Origin: an uncultured Nodularia sp.
GTDB taxonomy: Bacteria; Cyanobacteriota; Cyanobacteriia; Cyanobacteriales; Nostocaceae
Assembly: GCA_903911355.1 (NCBI GenBank)
Contig: CAIWDD010000070.1
Coordinates: forward strand, 1-64,000
Length of the DNA: 64,000 nt
Direction: 5' to 3'
Below, in pieces: positions 46,057-54,942 of the stretch (within the stretch, counting starts at the first letter, position 1; every line of letters begins with the position of its first letter). The notes beneath the pieces are model-generated. The model made no database searches and was not told the DNA's origin. It was given only the letters and a program-made list of their open reading frames with translations. The translations under genes and the position numbers were made by a program.

Positions 46057-46346
46057 GCCTTAACTTCCTTTTTCTTGAACATTTGCAACATCCGATCTGT
46101 GACGAGAAAACCACCGACAACGTTAACTGTCGCTAGTACCACAGCAATTAAACCGAGAATTACTGATATACTGGTATCTTTAGCACCAGCAGCTACAATT
46201 GCCCCTAATACAGCAATACCAGAAATGGCATTGGAGCCTGACATTAAGGGGGTGTGTAAAGTCGGTGGGATTTTGTTGATCACCTCAAAGCCAATAAAGG
46301 ATGCCAAAACAAATACAAATAAAGCAGCGAGTAATGCTTCGGTCAT
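46053..46346 (-). CDS. pntA2: NAD(P) transhydrogenase alpha subunit, membrane part
   Basis: The 97-residue protein has three membrane helices, starting MTEALLAALFVFVLASFIGF. It is the membrane part of the alpha chain, which is split from the NAD-binding domain in cyanobacteria. An in-frame GTG nine codons upstream is less likely because AGGAG lies about 10 bases before the ATG at 46346. It overlaps pntB by 4 bases and follows the soluble alpha subunit by 61 bp. Confidence 0.92.
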   Translation of the reverse strand: MTEALLAALFVFVLASFIGFEVINKIPPTLHTPLMSGSNAISGIAVLGAIVAAGAKDTSISVILGLIAVVLATVNVVGGFLVTDRMLQMFKKKEVKA

Positions 46347-46407
46347 GAACTGAAATCTCCTGTTTGTAACCACAGATGCACACAGATAGGTTTTGAGGGG
46401 CGGTTAG

Positions 46408-47574
46408 TTAAGTGCCGATTTGAGGACTCAAAGCTTTTAGCGCATCCTGCACTCTTTGATTGCGAATTTCCCCGCCGTGGGTAATGCAAGCCGCATCAAT
46501 GATGTCGTCAGCAAAATCTACTTGTAGAGTTTTATCTTTGATTAATAATTGCAGCAAGGATGTTAAGTTCTTAGAATACAGCTGGCTAGCGTGAACTGGC
46601 ATTGATGAGGGTAAGTTGATGGGGCCAATAATCGTCACGCCATTCCAGAGAATATCTTTACCTGCTTGGGTGCAAGCACAGTTACCCCCTTGTTCGGCTG
46701 CTAGATCTACAATTACTGAACCCGGTTTCATTTGTGCGACCATTTCCTCTGTTACTAGTCTTGGTGCTTTTCTACCCGGTACTTGGGCAGTGGTAATCAC
46801 GACATCGGCATTTTTCACGTGTTCCGCCACAACTTCCTGGGTACGTTGTTTACTAGCTTCGGAAATTTCTTTGGCATATCCTCCCGCTGCAGTTGTTTCT
46901 TCTTCCAGTTTGACTTCGACGAATTTCGCCCCCAGACTTTGCACTTCTTCTTTGACTGCGGGACGAATATCAAAGGCTTCTACTACCGCACCTAAGCGTC
47001 TGGCTGTGGCGATCGCTTGCAATCCCGCTACACCAGCCCCCATAATAAATACTTTAGCTGGGGCGATAGTGCCGGCGGCTGTGGTCAGCATCGGGAAATA
47101 TTTAGGTAATGCAGCAGCGGCAATTAATACTGCTTTATATCCTGCTAGTGAAGCTTGGGAAGACAAAGCATCCATACTTTGAGCTCTGGTTGTACGGGGG
47201 ATCATCTCCATACTCAAAGCTGTAATGTGCCGATTTGCCAGTTCCTGTACTACCGCGGGATTTCCCAAAGGATTAAGGAAACTGATTAACACAGATCCAT
47301 GTCGCAGTAATTCTATTTCCGATCTGCCATTTTCTCGCTCTTTTGGAGGGCTAACTTTGAGTACAATATCTGCTTCACTCCATAATTTAGCTGGATCATT
47401 TATAACTGTTGCTCCTGCTGCTTCGTAGGCAGAATCGCTAAAAAAAGAGCCTTCTCCCGCACCTTTTTCTACACATACTTCCAAACCTTGTTTCACTAAC
47501 CGGGTAACGGTGTCGGGATTTAATGCCACACGTCGTTCACAAACTTCAATTTCTTTAGCAACTGCTATTTTCAT
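46408..47574 (-). CDS. pntA1: NAD(P) transhydrogenase alpha subunit, NAD-binding part
   Basis: The 388-residue protein is the soluble NAD(H)-binding chain of the alanine dehydrogenase/PntA family: MKIAVAKEIEVCERRVALNP, then the NAD fold VFIMGAGVAGLQAIATARRLGA (about residues 175-196) and PGRKAPRLVTEEMV. Length is normal for the split form. It is the first gene of the pnt operon. ATG at 47574. Confidence 0.94.
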   Translation of the reverse strand: MKIAVAKEIEVCERRVALNPDTVTRLVKQGLEVCVEKGAGEGSFFSDSAYEAAGATVINDPAKLWSEADIVLKVSPPKERENGRSEIELLRHGSVLISFLNPLGNPAVVQELANRHITALSMEMIPRTTRAQSMDALSSQASLAGYKAVLIAAAALPKYFPMLTTAAGTIAPAKVFIMGAGVAGLQAIATARRLGAVVEAFDIRPAVKEEVQSLGAKFVEVKLEEETTAAGGYAKEISEASKQRTQEVVAEHVKNADVVITTAQVPGRKAPRLVTEEMVAQMKPGSVIVDLAAEQGGNCACTQAGKDILWNGVTIIGPINLPSSMPVHASQLYSKNLTSLLQLLIKDKTLQVDFADDIIDAACITHGGEIRNQRVQDALKALSPQIGT

Positions 47575-48232
47575 GAAATCTCCTGGAGATAAATACCTCT
47601 TTTTTGGGTGTCACTGTCTGAGATGGCTTTTCCTGGTAGATAAACCCTTAAATACTTTTGCTTTTCTGTGTTCTAGCCTCACTTCGCCCCTTGCAGATTT
47701 GACACTTGCCGATAGTCACAAATAGATTCACATATTACAAATCCTAAATTGATTACTAATTTTGCATCTTTCTCTTTAGTTTGTTTTAGGCATTGCAAAA
47801 TTTTAGTATTCTTTCTTTACATATTTTTTCTAGCGTTATTTTTTAATGATTGCTGCTTTGAATCAAGCTCATTTTCCTAACTCTATCCCTTGATTGGCCA
47901 ATGCACCCAGCACTGCGCTCCGCGCAATCGCTGAATAGATAGATCAGTTTTTATCACAAAACCTTGGAATTAGATGTATTTAGACATATTTAGCAACAAA
48001 ATTCACTTCTACTTAGTCTAAATTATAACGATTGAGTCGTGAACATCATCGGAGAACAAAAGTTGATTTTAATACTTAACATTTTGAGTAAAACTTAAGC
48101 CTTCAAGAGTGATGGCACTTTTTGCTTCAATTTAACGTCAATTACTAGGGTGTCAGTAGTAAAGTTGAGTTAAGAAGACTCAAGACTTAGTTTATATCAC
48201 TAACCTGTTTTCTGGTGGAGGAAGCCTAGACT
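47575..48232. other. Intergenic region between pntA1 and the DUF2808 gene
   Basis: This 658-bp gap separates divergent genes and should hold promoters for both. A partial HIP1-type palindrome (CTGCGCTCCGCGCAATCGC) lies near 47913. I see no coding frame or structured RNA. Confidence 0.5.
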
Positions 48233-48784
48233 ATGCAAAATTTACAATTTCCCGGTTCTGATCGTCAACTGCTTGTGAGGCTTGTTTCGGCTGTAGCCGT
48301 CACTAGCTCTTTGTTGACTGGGTTTCCAGTCATAACTGGAGCTCAAGGCTTACCGGGACTGACCCTATTTGGCGGCGTTAAAAGTGAAAATCAGCTTCCC
48401 TTTAGATTAGACTTTGGCGGACAAGCTAATAGCTGGGAGCGATTCAGACTGCGAATACCAGCCAAAAAAATGAACTTAGCCGCAGCTCAGTTTGTGGTTA
48501 GCTACCCAAATTATTACGAAGGAAGTTTCGACCCGAACAAAGTGGAGGTCAAAGTCAAAGGTCAAAAAGTTCCTCTAGATGAAGTCAAATGGAACAAAGA
48601 AGCTCGCCGTATAGAAATTTTCCCCCAAAAGCCCGTAGCAGCCGGAGGAGAAGTTGAGTTAGTGCTGTCAGATGTCAAAACACCGAGTTTTGGCGGGATG
48701 TATTATTTTAACTGTCAGATTCTATCTCCTGGGGATTTACCGTTAGAGCGTTATGTGGGAACCTGGGTTTTGAGTATCTCTTAA
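48233..48784 (+). CDS. Exported DUF2808 protein
   Basis: The 183-residue protein has an N-terminal hydrophobic segment (about residues 15-37) of signal-peptide type ending in ITGAQG, then a beta-rich DUF2808 domain: FRLRIPAKKMNLAAAQF, IEIFPQKPVAAGGEVELVLS and GGMYYFNCQI. The family is specific to cyanobacteria and is commonly found just upstream of rpmH, as here. Function unknown, probably periplasmic. ATG at 48233, with GTGGAGGA about 10 bases upstream. Confidence 0.87.
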   Translation: MQNLQFPGSDRQLLVRLVSAVAVTSSLLTGFPVITGAQGLPGLTLFGGVKSENQLPFRLDFGGQANSWERFRLRIPAKKMNLAAAQFVVSYPNYYEGSFDPNKVEVKVKGQKVPLDEVKWNKEARRIEIFPQKPVAAGGEVELVLSDVKTPSFGGMYYFNCQILSPGDLPLERYVGTWVLSIS

Positions 48785-48981
48785 GCAACCATTTTTACTA
48801 AGGGCGGGTATGCCTACGCCACGGAAGATATCACAGATTTGCTTAATTATCAACGATGGTCTTCATCAACCCGCCTGATTAATTGTTGAGGACATTTAAA
48901 AAAAATATCATTTTTAGTTCTGGAAGTGATATAGTAATGGATTGTAACTTTTTATAAAAATCGCCTAAATAGGAGAACGGG

Positions 48982-49116
48982 ATGAAGAGGACCCTGGGCG
49001 GCACTTGCCGTAAAAGAAAAAGAACTTCTGGTTTTCGGGCTAGGATGCAGACACCAACCGGAAGAAACGTGATCCGGTCCAGAAGAAAAAGGGGACGTCA
49101 TCGTCTGAGCGTTTAG
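48982..49116 (+). CDS. rpmH: Ribosomal protein bL34
   Basis: The 44-residue basic protein ([20 protein letters not shown]..., ending [11 protein letters not shown]) is ribosomal protein L34, which lies in the large subunit. It is too short for most ORF scans. The start has AGGAG about 10 bases upstream. It is followed 21 bp later by rnpA, the near-universal rpmH-rnpA pair. Confidence 0.97.
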   Translation: MKRTLGGTCRKRKRTSGFRARMQTPTGRNVIRSRRKRGRHRLSV

Positions 49117-49137
49117 GAAATTTCAAGAAGACCAGAT

Positions 49138-49542
49138 GTGGCTTTGCCCAAAGCAAATCGATTAAAATCTCGAAAAGATTTCCAAGCAGTTTTCCGGGAA
49201 GGAATTCGTCGTCACAGTTCTCATTTCACATTGAGAGCTTTAAAACCTTCAGGGTTGAAAAAGCCTTCCTTGGATACTGTAATCAGTGAGCAGCCACTAT
49301 CGAGCACAAAATTTGGCGTTTCCATTAGCACAAAAGTCAGCAAAAAAGCAGTAATTCGTAACCGGATCAAACGCCAGATTACAGCTGCGCTGCATGAGCT
49401 ATTGCCAAAATTGTTTCCAGGTTGGCGGCTAGTCATTGTTGTCAAACCAACAGCAGCAGAATCTCAGTGCGTAAGCCGGCAATTTCTGCAAGAATTAAAA
49501 GAGTTGTTGGTAAAAGCTGAGGTGTTTGATGGGCATTCGTGA
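49138..49542 (+). CDS. rnpA: Ribonuclease P protein component
   Basis: The 134-residue basic protein has the RnpA core: LKSRKDFQAVFREG at the N terminus and the RNR motif in SKKAVIRNRIKRQI (about residues 70-83). It assists the catalytic RNA in trimming tRNA 5' ends. The start codon is GTG (49138), since the nearby ATG is out of frame. It overlaps the next gene's ATG by 14 bases. Confidence 0.95.
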   Translation: MALPKANRLKSRKDFQAVFREGIRRHSSHFTLRALKPSGLKKPSLDTVISEQPLSSTKFGVSISTKVSKKAVIRNRIKRQITAALHELLPKLFPGWRLVIVVKPTAAESQCVSRQFLQELKELLVKAEVFDGHS

Positions 49543-49921
49543 AGAAGTTTATTATGAGGGAGGCCCCCACATCGGGGACTTAATCCTCAACGTGTTGATT
49601 GGACTAACTGTCGTCGGGCTACCATTGACTGTGGGAGCCATTGTCAGAGCATTATGGCTACGTTTCCGCATCACTGATCGCCGGATTTCCGTAACGGGAG
49701 GTTGGAGAGGAGGCGATCGCACGGATATCATCTATTCAGAGATTGTGAAAATTGTCAAAGTTCCCCGCGGCATTGGCTTTTGGGGAGATATGGTATTAAC
49801 CCTCAGAAATGGTAGTCGCCTAGAAATGCGGGCTGTTCCCAATTTCCGCCAGACTTATGACTACATCAACGAAAGAGTTAAAGCTAAAAATCCCCTATAT
49901 AGCGGTGCCGCTAACAAGTAA
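49529..49921 (+). CDS. PH-domain membrane-linked protein
   Basis: The 130-residue protein has a short N-terminal soluble stretch, one or two hydrophobic segments (about residues 13-42) and a bacterial PH domain with RITDRRISVTGGWRGGDRTD and RLEMRAVPNFRQTYDYI. This gene is conserved between rnpA and yidC in cyanobacteria. I chose the ATG at 49529, as a TTG lies just before. Translation is coupled to rnpA through the overlap. Confidence 0.85.
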   Translation: MGIREEVYYEGGPHIGDLILNVLIGLTVVGLPLTVGAIVRALWLRFRITDRRISVTGGWRGGDRTDIIYSEIVKIVKVPRGIGFWGDMVLTLRNGSRLEMRAVPNFRQTYDYINERVKAKNPLYSGAANK

Positions 49922-49931
49922 TAGGGAGTAA

Positions 49932-49957
49932 TAGAGACGCGACGAATCGCGTCTCTA
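49932..49957. repeat. Perfect 11-bp hairpin after the PH gene
   Basis: TAGAGACGCGA (49932-49942) and TCGCGTCTCTA (49947-49957) pair exactly around CGAA. It lies 10 bp past the PH gene stop. This is a well known type of dispersed hairpin in Nostoc-type genomes and could also end transcription, though no U-tract follows. Confidence 0.75.
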
Positions 49958-50022
49958 CAAAATAGCAGGGACTAGCGAAGGTAACATTTACTTTAATCTA
50001 GTAAGCTATAAATATAAAAAAT

Positions 50023-50107
50023 AGAGCGGGATGGCATTCCGTTCTTAGAGCCAAGAGCCTCCTGCGCAACAGCCGGATTCTCTGGGCAGCCTGCACAAAA
50101 GTGTAGG
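50023..50107 (+). ncRNA. Possible structured leader or small RNA before yidC
   Basis: AGAGCGGGATGGCATTCCGTTCT (50023-50045) folds into a 10-bp stem (two G-U pairs) with a 3-base loop. CCTGCAC (50090-50096) and GTGTAGG (50101-50107) form a second stem of 7 bp with an AAAA loop. The 44 bases between are GC-rich and unlike the AT-rich flanks. It lies about 50 bp before yidC. I do not recognise a named RNA family; it may be an unannotated leader or ncRNA. The strand is assumed from yidC. Confidence 0.35.
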
Positions 50108-50158
50108 AGTATGTCACATTCAGATTAGTTTACAGTAACTCAGGTTGAATTCAGAATA

Positions 50159-51301
50159 ATGGATTTTGGTATCGGGTTTCTCTCAAACAACGTGATGCTG
50201 CCAATCATAGATTTTTTCTATGGGATTGTGCCTAGCTATGGATTGGCGATCGTTGCCTTGACATTGATAATCCGCTTCGCGCTCTATCCCCTGAGTGCTG
50301 GTTCAATTCGTAATATGCGGAAAATGCGAATTGTGCAACCTCTGATGCAGAAGCGGATGGCAGAAATTAAAGAGCGCTATAAGGACGACCAGCAAAAGCA
50401 GCAAGAGGAAATGGTCAATGTCCAAAAAGAATTTGGTAACCCATTAGCAGGATGTCTGCCCCTATTGCTGCAAATGCCAGTATTATTAGCGCTGTTTGCC
50501 ACATTGCGGGGTTCACCTTTTGCTGGTGCAAACTACAGCGTTAACCTGCAAATTTTTCCGGCTGAACAAATCGAACGAATTCAACCCCAGGCCTTTGCTA
50601 CCGCTCCCCAAAACATCTACATTGCTGATGGAGAGCACGTTCGTGTCACTGCTATTCTACCCGGAGGTAACAAATTAGCCGTAGGAGAAAAAACTAAGAT
50701 CCAATATCAAACTCTTGATGGGAAACCATTTCAGTCGCTTTTAGCAGAACACCCAGAAAATAACCTCATTCCTCAATGGAAAGTCATGAAAGGGGAAGAG
50801 AGGGTTAAAATAGATGCCCAGGGCAATATAGAAGCCTTGGAACCAGGAGACGTGACCATTCAAGGCTCAATTCCTGGGCTAGCAGCAGAAAAAGGATTTT
50901 TGTTTATAGAAGCTTTGGGTAGAGTTGGTGCTATAGATCCTGATGGTAAAGTCCACTGGGATATTGTCTCGATGATCATATTTTTCGGCATCAGCCTTTA
51001 TGTCAGCCAAATGATTTCCGGGCAGAATTCTGGTGGTGGTAACCCGCAACAAGATACAGTTAACAAAATCACACCAGTTATATTTTCTGGAATGTTTTTG
51101 TTCTTCCCCCTACCAGCTGGGGTATTAATGTATATGGTGATTGGTAATATTTTCCAAACTGCCCAAACTTATATTCTCTCCCGTGAACCTCTACCGGAGG
51201 GACTACAACAAATTGTAGCCACCCAAGAGAAAGAAGCCGCAGCAGAACAGAGAAGTTTACCATTTGAGCCCAAAAGTTCTAAGAAAAAGACTACAGGTTG
51301 A
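50159..51301 (+). CDS. yidC: Membrane protein insertase YidC/Oxa1
   Basis: The 380-residue protein has the YidC core: membrane helices at about residues 20-50, a cytoplasmic helical hairpin with [13 protein letters not shown], then [20 protein letters not shown], and two C-terminal helices (about 275-350), the last with [16 protein letters not shown]. It inserts membrane proteins, including thylakoid proteins. Between the second and third helices lies a large soluble insert (about residues 140-265), which is typical of cyanobacterial YidC. TGA overlaps the ATG of the next gene. ATG at 50159. Confidence 0.95.
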   Translation: MDFGIGFLSNNVMLPIIDFFYGIVPSYGLAIVALTLIIRFALYPLSAGSIRNMRKMRIVQPLMQKRMAEIKERYKDDQQKQQEEMVNVQKEFGNPLAGCLPLLLQMPVLLALFATLRGSPFAGANYSVNLQIFPAEQIERIQPQAFATAPQNIYIADGEHVRVTAILPGGNKLAVGEKTKIQYQTLDGKPFQSLLAEHPENNLIPQWKVMKGEERVKIDAQGNIEALEPGDVTIQGSIPGLAAEKGFLFIEALGRVGAIDPDGKVHWDIVSMIIFFGISLYVSQMISGQNSGGGNPQQDTVNKITPVIFSGMFLFFPLPAGVLMYMVIGNIFQTAQTYILSREPLPEGLQQIVATQEKEAAAEQRSLPFEPKSSKKKTTG

Positions 51302-51822
51302 TGATGCTTGACAGTGGGATGCACAGAGGGCAGCAGTGGTTAAAAACCCTGCTGCGACTAACAGGAACACCTGCGGATATTCAAGGGAATTTAGAAACTG
51401 ACCCCTCTCAATTTCTAAATTCCCCAGAAGTAGATAGCTACTGGTTGACTATTGATGAAACTAACCTGACCCAGAAACAAATCCAAGTTTTAATTGGCGC
51501 TAACGGTTCAGTGCTAGATGCGATTCAGTATTTAGCCAACTCGGTGCTAAACCTCAACCAGCCCCCAGGGTCACAAGCCTCTTATACCATTGATCTGAAT
51601 GGGTACCGCCTCAAAAGACAAGGGGAAATTCGCGCTTTGGCAGAAGCAGCAGCGGAAGAAGTACGCGCTTCTGGTAGGGAAGTAGAAATAAAGTCTCTCA
51701 GTGCTGCTGAAAGGCGGCAAATCCATTCTTTCTTCCAAGAATTTGCAGATTTGCAAACTTTTAGCCGCGGACGAGAGCCGCACCGTCATTTGGTGGTCTG
51801 TCCAGCGCCGACAGTTGAATAA
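51301..51822 (+). CDS. Jag/KhpB RNA-binding protein (KH-R3H)
   Basis: The 173-residue protein has a KH-like domain with IGANGSVLDAIQYLANSVL (about residues 63-81) and a C-terminal R3H motif, REPHRHLVVCPAP. Jag/KhpB proteins bind RNA and affect cell division in other bacteria. The start is ATG at 51301, overlapping the yidC stop by one base; a TTG upstream is less likely. The 3' end merges with a palindrome. Confidence 0.9.
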   Translation: MMLDSGMHRGQQWLKTLLRLTGTPADIQGNLETDPSQFLNSPEVDSYWLTIDETNLTQKQIQVLIGANGSVLDAIQYLANSVLNLNQPPGSQASYTIDLNGYRLKRQGEIRALAEAAAEEVRASGREVEIKSLSAAERRQIHSFFQEFADLQTFSRGREPHRHLVVCPAPTVE

Positions 51823-51840
51823 TCCGGTTTAAACCGGATT
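51821..51840 (+). terminator. Palindromic terminator overlapping the jag stop
   Basis: AATCCGGTTTAAACCGGATT is a perfect 20-bp palindrome that begins within the jag stop codon. No U-tract follows, only ATATCATAAA, so its effect as a terminator is uncertain; it may be a repeat. Confidence 0.5.
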
Positions 51841-51923
51841 ATATCATAAAAACCTTGTAAATACAAAATTTCTCTTCTGTTCAAAAGCTAAAACAGAGTT
51901 ATGAGAAATTTGGGTTAAAAACC

Positions 51924-51940
51924 CCGTCCTTCTGGGACGG
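51924..51940. repeat. Short hairpin before the DUF177 gene
   Basis: CCGTCC (51924-51929) pairs with GGACGG (51935-51940), with AACCCC before it. This resembles the end hairpins of cyanobacterial IS200/IS605 elements and may be a footprint of one; it may also be a terminator for leftward or rightward transcripts. No U-tract adjoins it. Confidence 0.4.
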
Positions 51941-51995
51941 CTTTATGGTTTTTGTCACAGCAAAATATAACTGTTCGTGATTATATCGAAATCCT

Positions 51996-52502
51996 ATGGA
52001 CGCAATTTTTATTCCCCAACTTACCAAAGCCCCGGAGCGGAGAGAGGAAATCGAAGTTAAAGAGTTTCTCCCTGGTCTGGAAAGCTTAACACCTGTTCGT
52101 GGTCGCTTGCGGATAGAGCATCATGGCAATTACCTAGAAGTATCTGGAAAAGCGGAAACAATTGTTACTTGTACTTGTAACCGCTGTTTGCAGCAATATA
52201 ACCATCGTTTAATAGTGAATACCAAAGAAGTTATTTGGTTAGATGAAGCCGCTAATCAAATACAGGATATACCTTTAGAGAGGGAAGTAGTGATGGAAGA
52301 TTTGCTAGAAACCCTCTCACCTGATGGTTATTTTTATCCGAGTGAGTGGTTATATGAGCAGATGTGCTTGGAATTGCCTCAGCGCCAACTTTGTAACCTC
52401 AATTGTCCGGGTATTTTGACTGGTAAGGTTGATAGTTCAGATAAACCCGTTGATAGTCGTTGGGCTTCTTTGGAAGCGTTAAAAAAGCAACTTCCGGGGT
52501 GA
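51996..52502 (+). CDS. YceD/DUF177 family protein
   Basis: The 168-residue protein has CTCNRCLQQYNHRL (about residues 61-74) and a second cysteine pair in CNLNCPG (about 138-144), a metal-binding layout of the DUF177 family. In other bacteria this family sits beside rpmF and is linked to rRNA accumulation. Here it is in the rnpA-yidC cluster, as is usual in cyanobacteria. ATG at 51996; an intrinsic terminator follows. Confidence 0.87.
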   Translation: MDAIFIPQLTKAPERREEIEVKEFLPGLESLTPVRGRLRIEHHGNYLEVSGKAETIVTCTCNRCLQQYNHRLIVNTKEVIWLDEAANQIQDIPLEREVVMEDLLETLSPDGYFYPSEWLYEQMCLELPQRQLCNLNCPGILTGKVDSSDKPVDSRWASLEALKKQLPG

Positions 52503-52585
52503 GTAAATGTTTTAAGTTGTAGTGCTTGTGATCAGCCTGAAAAAGGATTTATTAGTTTAACCTAACTTAAGACATTGATCAATAC

Positions 52586-52612
52586 ACCCGGTTTCTCAGA
52601 GCCGGGTTTTTT
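52586..52612 (+). terminator. Intrinsic terminator after the DUF177 gene
   Basis: ACCCGG (52586-52591) and CCGGGT (52602-52607) form a 6-bp stem with a 10-base loop, directly followed by six T residues. It lies 84 bp past the DUF177 stop. Confidence 0.8.
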
Positions 52613-52638
52613 AAATAAAAATAGCACTACGCATACAC

Positions 52639-52718
52639 GTTAGGACATCATAATTGTGGTTTTAAGGGAACAGGGAACAGGGAACAGGGAATGGGAAGGA
52701 TTGGGGAAATGTCCTAAC
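52639..52718. repeat. Heptamer repeat inside a 10-bp inverted repeat
   Basis: GTTAGGACAT (52639-52648) and ATGTCCTAAC (52709-52718) are exact reverse complements. Between them, at 52666-52693, are three GGGAACA units and GGGAATG. The heptamers are complementary to those at 219-271. The arrangement looks like a small mobile or MITE-like element. Confidence 0.75.
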
Positions 52719-52757
52719 ACTTGTGGTTACTGCTATATTTTTAAGTTTTGAGAAAAT

Positions 52758-54281
52758 ATGAACTTTCGTGAAGAATTTAAATTGTTGCTACGCGCCCGCT
52801 ACCCTTTGATTTATATCCCCACTTATGAAGAGGAACGGGTAGAAGCCGCAATCCGGGAAGAAGCCACAAACCAAGGAAATCGTCCTGTATACACCTGGGA
52901 TTTTGTGGATGGCTACCAGGGAAACCCCAATGATACAGGGTTTGGCAAGCGTAACCCGTTGCAAGCTTTGGAATTTGTGGAAAAGTTGCCAGCTTCTGCC
53001 CCTGCTGTCTTGATTTTACGTGATTATCATCGATTTTTAGATGATGTGGCCATCGCCCGCAAACTTCGCAACTTAGCTAAACTCCTCAAGTCCCAACCGA
53101 AAAATCTGGTATTGCTGTCGCCGCGGGTTGCTATTCCTGACGATTTAACCGAAGTTCTCACGGTGGTGGAGTTTCCTTTACCCGCAGCGCCGGAAATTAA
53201 AGCTGAGGTGGAAAGGTTAGTACAAAGCACCGGTAATAATTCCCTATCGGTGAAAGTTATCGATGACTTGGTGCGTTCCTGTCAAGGTCTGTCCATGGAA
53301 CGGATACGGCGGGTTTTGGCTCGAGCCATCGCATCCCATGGAGAATTACAACCAGAGGATGTAGACTTAGTTTTAGAGGAAAAGCGCCAAACTATCCGCC
53401 AAACCCAAATCCTGGACTTTTACCCAGCCACTGAGCAAATTTCTGATATAGGGGGACTAGATAACCTCAAAGATTGGTTACTGCGTCGGGGAGGCTCGTT
53501 TACTGATAAGGCGCGACAGTACGGATTACCCCACCCCCGTGGTTTAATGTTGTTAGGTATTCAAGGAACAGGTAAATCTTTAACAGCAAAAGCGATCGCT
53601 CATCACTGGCATTTACCCCTACTACGTTTAGATGTAGGACGCTTATTTGGTGGTTTAGTGGGTGAGTCAGAATCCCGCACACGCCAAATGATTCAGGTAG
53701 CGGAAGCCCTCGCCCCCTGTGTATTGTGGATTGATGAAATTGATAAAGCTTTTTCCGGACTGGGTGGTAAAGGTGATGCAGGTACTACTAGCCGTGTGTT
53801 TGGTACTTTTATTACCTGGTTAGCTGAAAAGACCTCACCTGTATTTGTTGTTTCCACTGCTAACGACATCCAGTCCCTACCAGCAGAAATGTTGCGCAAG
53901 GGGCGATTTGATGAAATTTTCTTTGTGGGTCTACCTACTCAAGACGAGAGAAAAGCAATTTTTAACGTTCATTTATCCCGACTGCGTCCCCATAACTTGA
54001 AAGGTTATGATATTGACAGACTAGCTTATGAAACACCGGATTTTTCAGGAGCCGAAATTCAGCAAACTTTGATTGAAGCAATGCACATTGGATTTAGTCA
54101 AAACCGCGATTTCACTACTGATGATATTCTCGAAGCTGCGAGCCAGATTATACCCCTAGCGCGAACAGCTGTTGAGCAAATTCAACAATTACAAGAATGG
54201 GCTGCATCTGGGAGAGCTCGTTTGGCCTCGAAACACAATCCTTTGAGTGATACTTTGTCTTCGAGACGCTACCGCGAATAG
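52758..54281 (+). CDS. ycf46: AAA ATPase of the Ycf46 type
   Basis: The 507-residue protein has a C-terminal AAA module. Walker A is GIQGTGKSL (about residues 267-275), Walker B is [11 protein letters not shown] and the second region of homology is [13 protein letters not shown]. The N-terminal half (1-240) has the fold of the Ycf46 family, found in cyanobacteria and red-algal plastids. Synechocystis Slr0374 has been linked to control of CO2 uptake. ATG at 52758. It follows the DUF177 gene after a terminator, so a separate promoter is likely. Confidence 0.92.
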   Translation: MNFREEFKLLLRARYPLIYIPTYEEERVEAAIREEATNQGNRPVYTWDFVDGYQGNPNDTGFGKRNPLQALEFVEKLPASAPAVLILRDYHRFLDDVAIARKLRNLAKLLKSQPKNLVLLSPRVAIPDDLTEVLTVVEFPLPAAPEIKAEVERLVQSTGNNSLSVKVIDDLVRSCQGLSMERIRRVLARAIASHGELQPEDVDLVLEEKRQTIRQTQILDFYPATEQISDIGGLDNLKDWLLRRGGSFTDKARQYGLPHPRGLMLLGIQGTGKSLTAKAIAHHWHLPLLRLDVGRLFGGLVGESESRTRQMIQVAEALAPCVLWIDEIDKAFSGLGGKGDAGTTSRVFGTFITWLAEKTSPVFVVSTANDIQSLPAEMLRKGRFDEIFFVGLPTQDERKAIFNVHLSRLRPHNLKGYDIDRLAYETPDFSGAEIQQTLIEAMHIGFSQNRDFTTDDILEAASQIIPLARTAVEQIQQLQEWAASGRARLASKHNPLSDTLSSRRYRE

Positions 54282-54319
54282 TAAGCCAGGTTCACGCATT
54301 CGGCGGCAGCTATGATAAT

Positions 54320-54360
54320 TAGTCAATAGTCGGTATTTAATCTTAAATGACTATTGACTA
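54320..54360. repeat. 11-bp inverted repeat after ycf46
   Basis: TAGTCAATAGT (54320-54330) and ACTATTGACTA (54350-54360) are exact reverse complements, with an inner ATTTAA / TTAAAT pair, so a long hairpin forms. It starts 38 bp past the ycf46 stop and ends just before the next gene. It could end ycf46 transcription or be a dispersed repeat. Confidence 0.7.
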
Positions 54361-54387
54361 TTGATTACTGGTGATGAGGTGATAAGG

Positions 54388-54846
54388 ATGCTTTCTAATT
54401 TACTTAAGTTGATACTCGGCTTTGTCATGGCGATCGCTATTTTAATCGGTAGCGGTGTTACCGTTGCATTTTATTTCATTAATCGAAATTTAATCCCCCC
54501 GCCTAAACCTATTTTTGCAAATGACGGTACGTCTTTACCACAGGAAGCTCCTCAAACAACTGAGGTAAATATTATATCCACCCCCGAACCAACTCCTACG
54601 GAAACTCCCCCGGAGACTCCCACGGAAACATTACCACCGGGAGCTTACCGAGGCCGTGTGATCTGGACTGAAGGCTTAAGTGTGCGAGCTGAACCAACGT
54701 TGGATGCTCCCCGTGTAGCTGGGGTGGGGGTGAATGAAGAACTGATTATCTTGGAAGAAAGCCAGGATAAAAGATGGCAAAAAATTCGCACTCAAAGCCA
54801 ACAGGAAGGTTGGGTAAGAATAGGTAATACGGAAAAAATTGATTAA
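54388..54846 (+). CDS. Membrane-anchored SH3-like domain protein
   Basis: The 152-residue protein has one N-terminal membrane helix (MLSNLLKLILGFVMAIAILIG, about residues 1-28), a proline/threonine-rich linker (about 45-85) and a C-terminal bacterial SH3 domain with WTEGLSVRAEPTLDAPRVAG and EGWVRIGNT. Such domains bind peptidoglycan or wall peptides in the periplasm. I chose the ATG at 54388 (GAGG about 9 bases upstream) over an earlier TTG or GTG. It converges with sbcC. Confidence 0.82.
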   Translation: MLSNLLKLILGFVMAIAILIGSGVTVAFYFINRNLIPPPKPIFANDGTSLPQEAPQTTEVNIISTPEPTPTETPPETPTETLPPGAYRGRVIWTEGLSVRAEPTLDAPRVAGVGVNEELIILEESQDKRWQKIRTQSQQEGWVRIGNTEKID

Positions 54847-54942
54847 TTTATCATGAAAATGCTGAAAACCGTGGCAGAAACAGCAAAGTAGTTGCGTTTC
54901 TCGTACTTTAGGCACAGGGGTGTGGGCGGAACTTTTTCAGAG

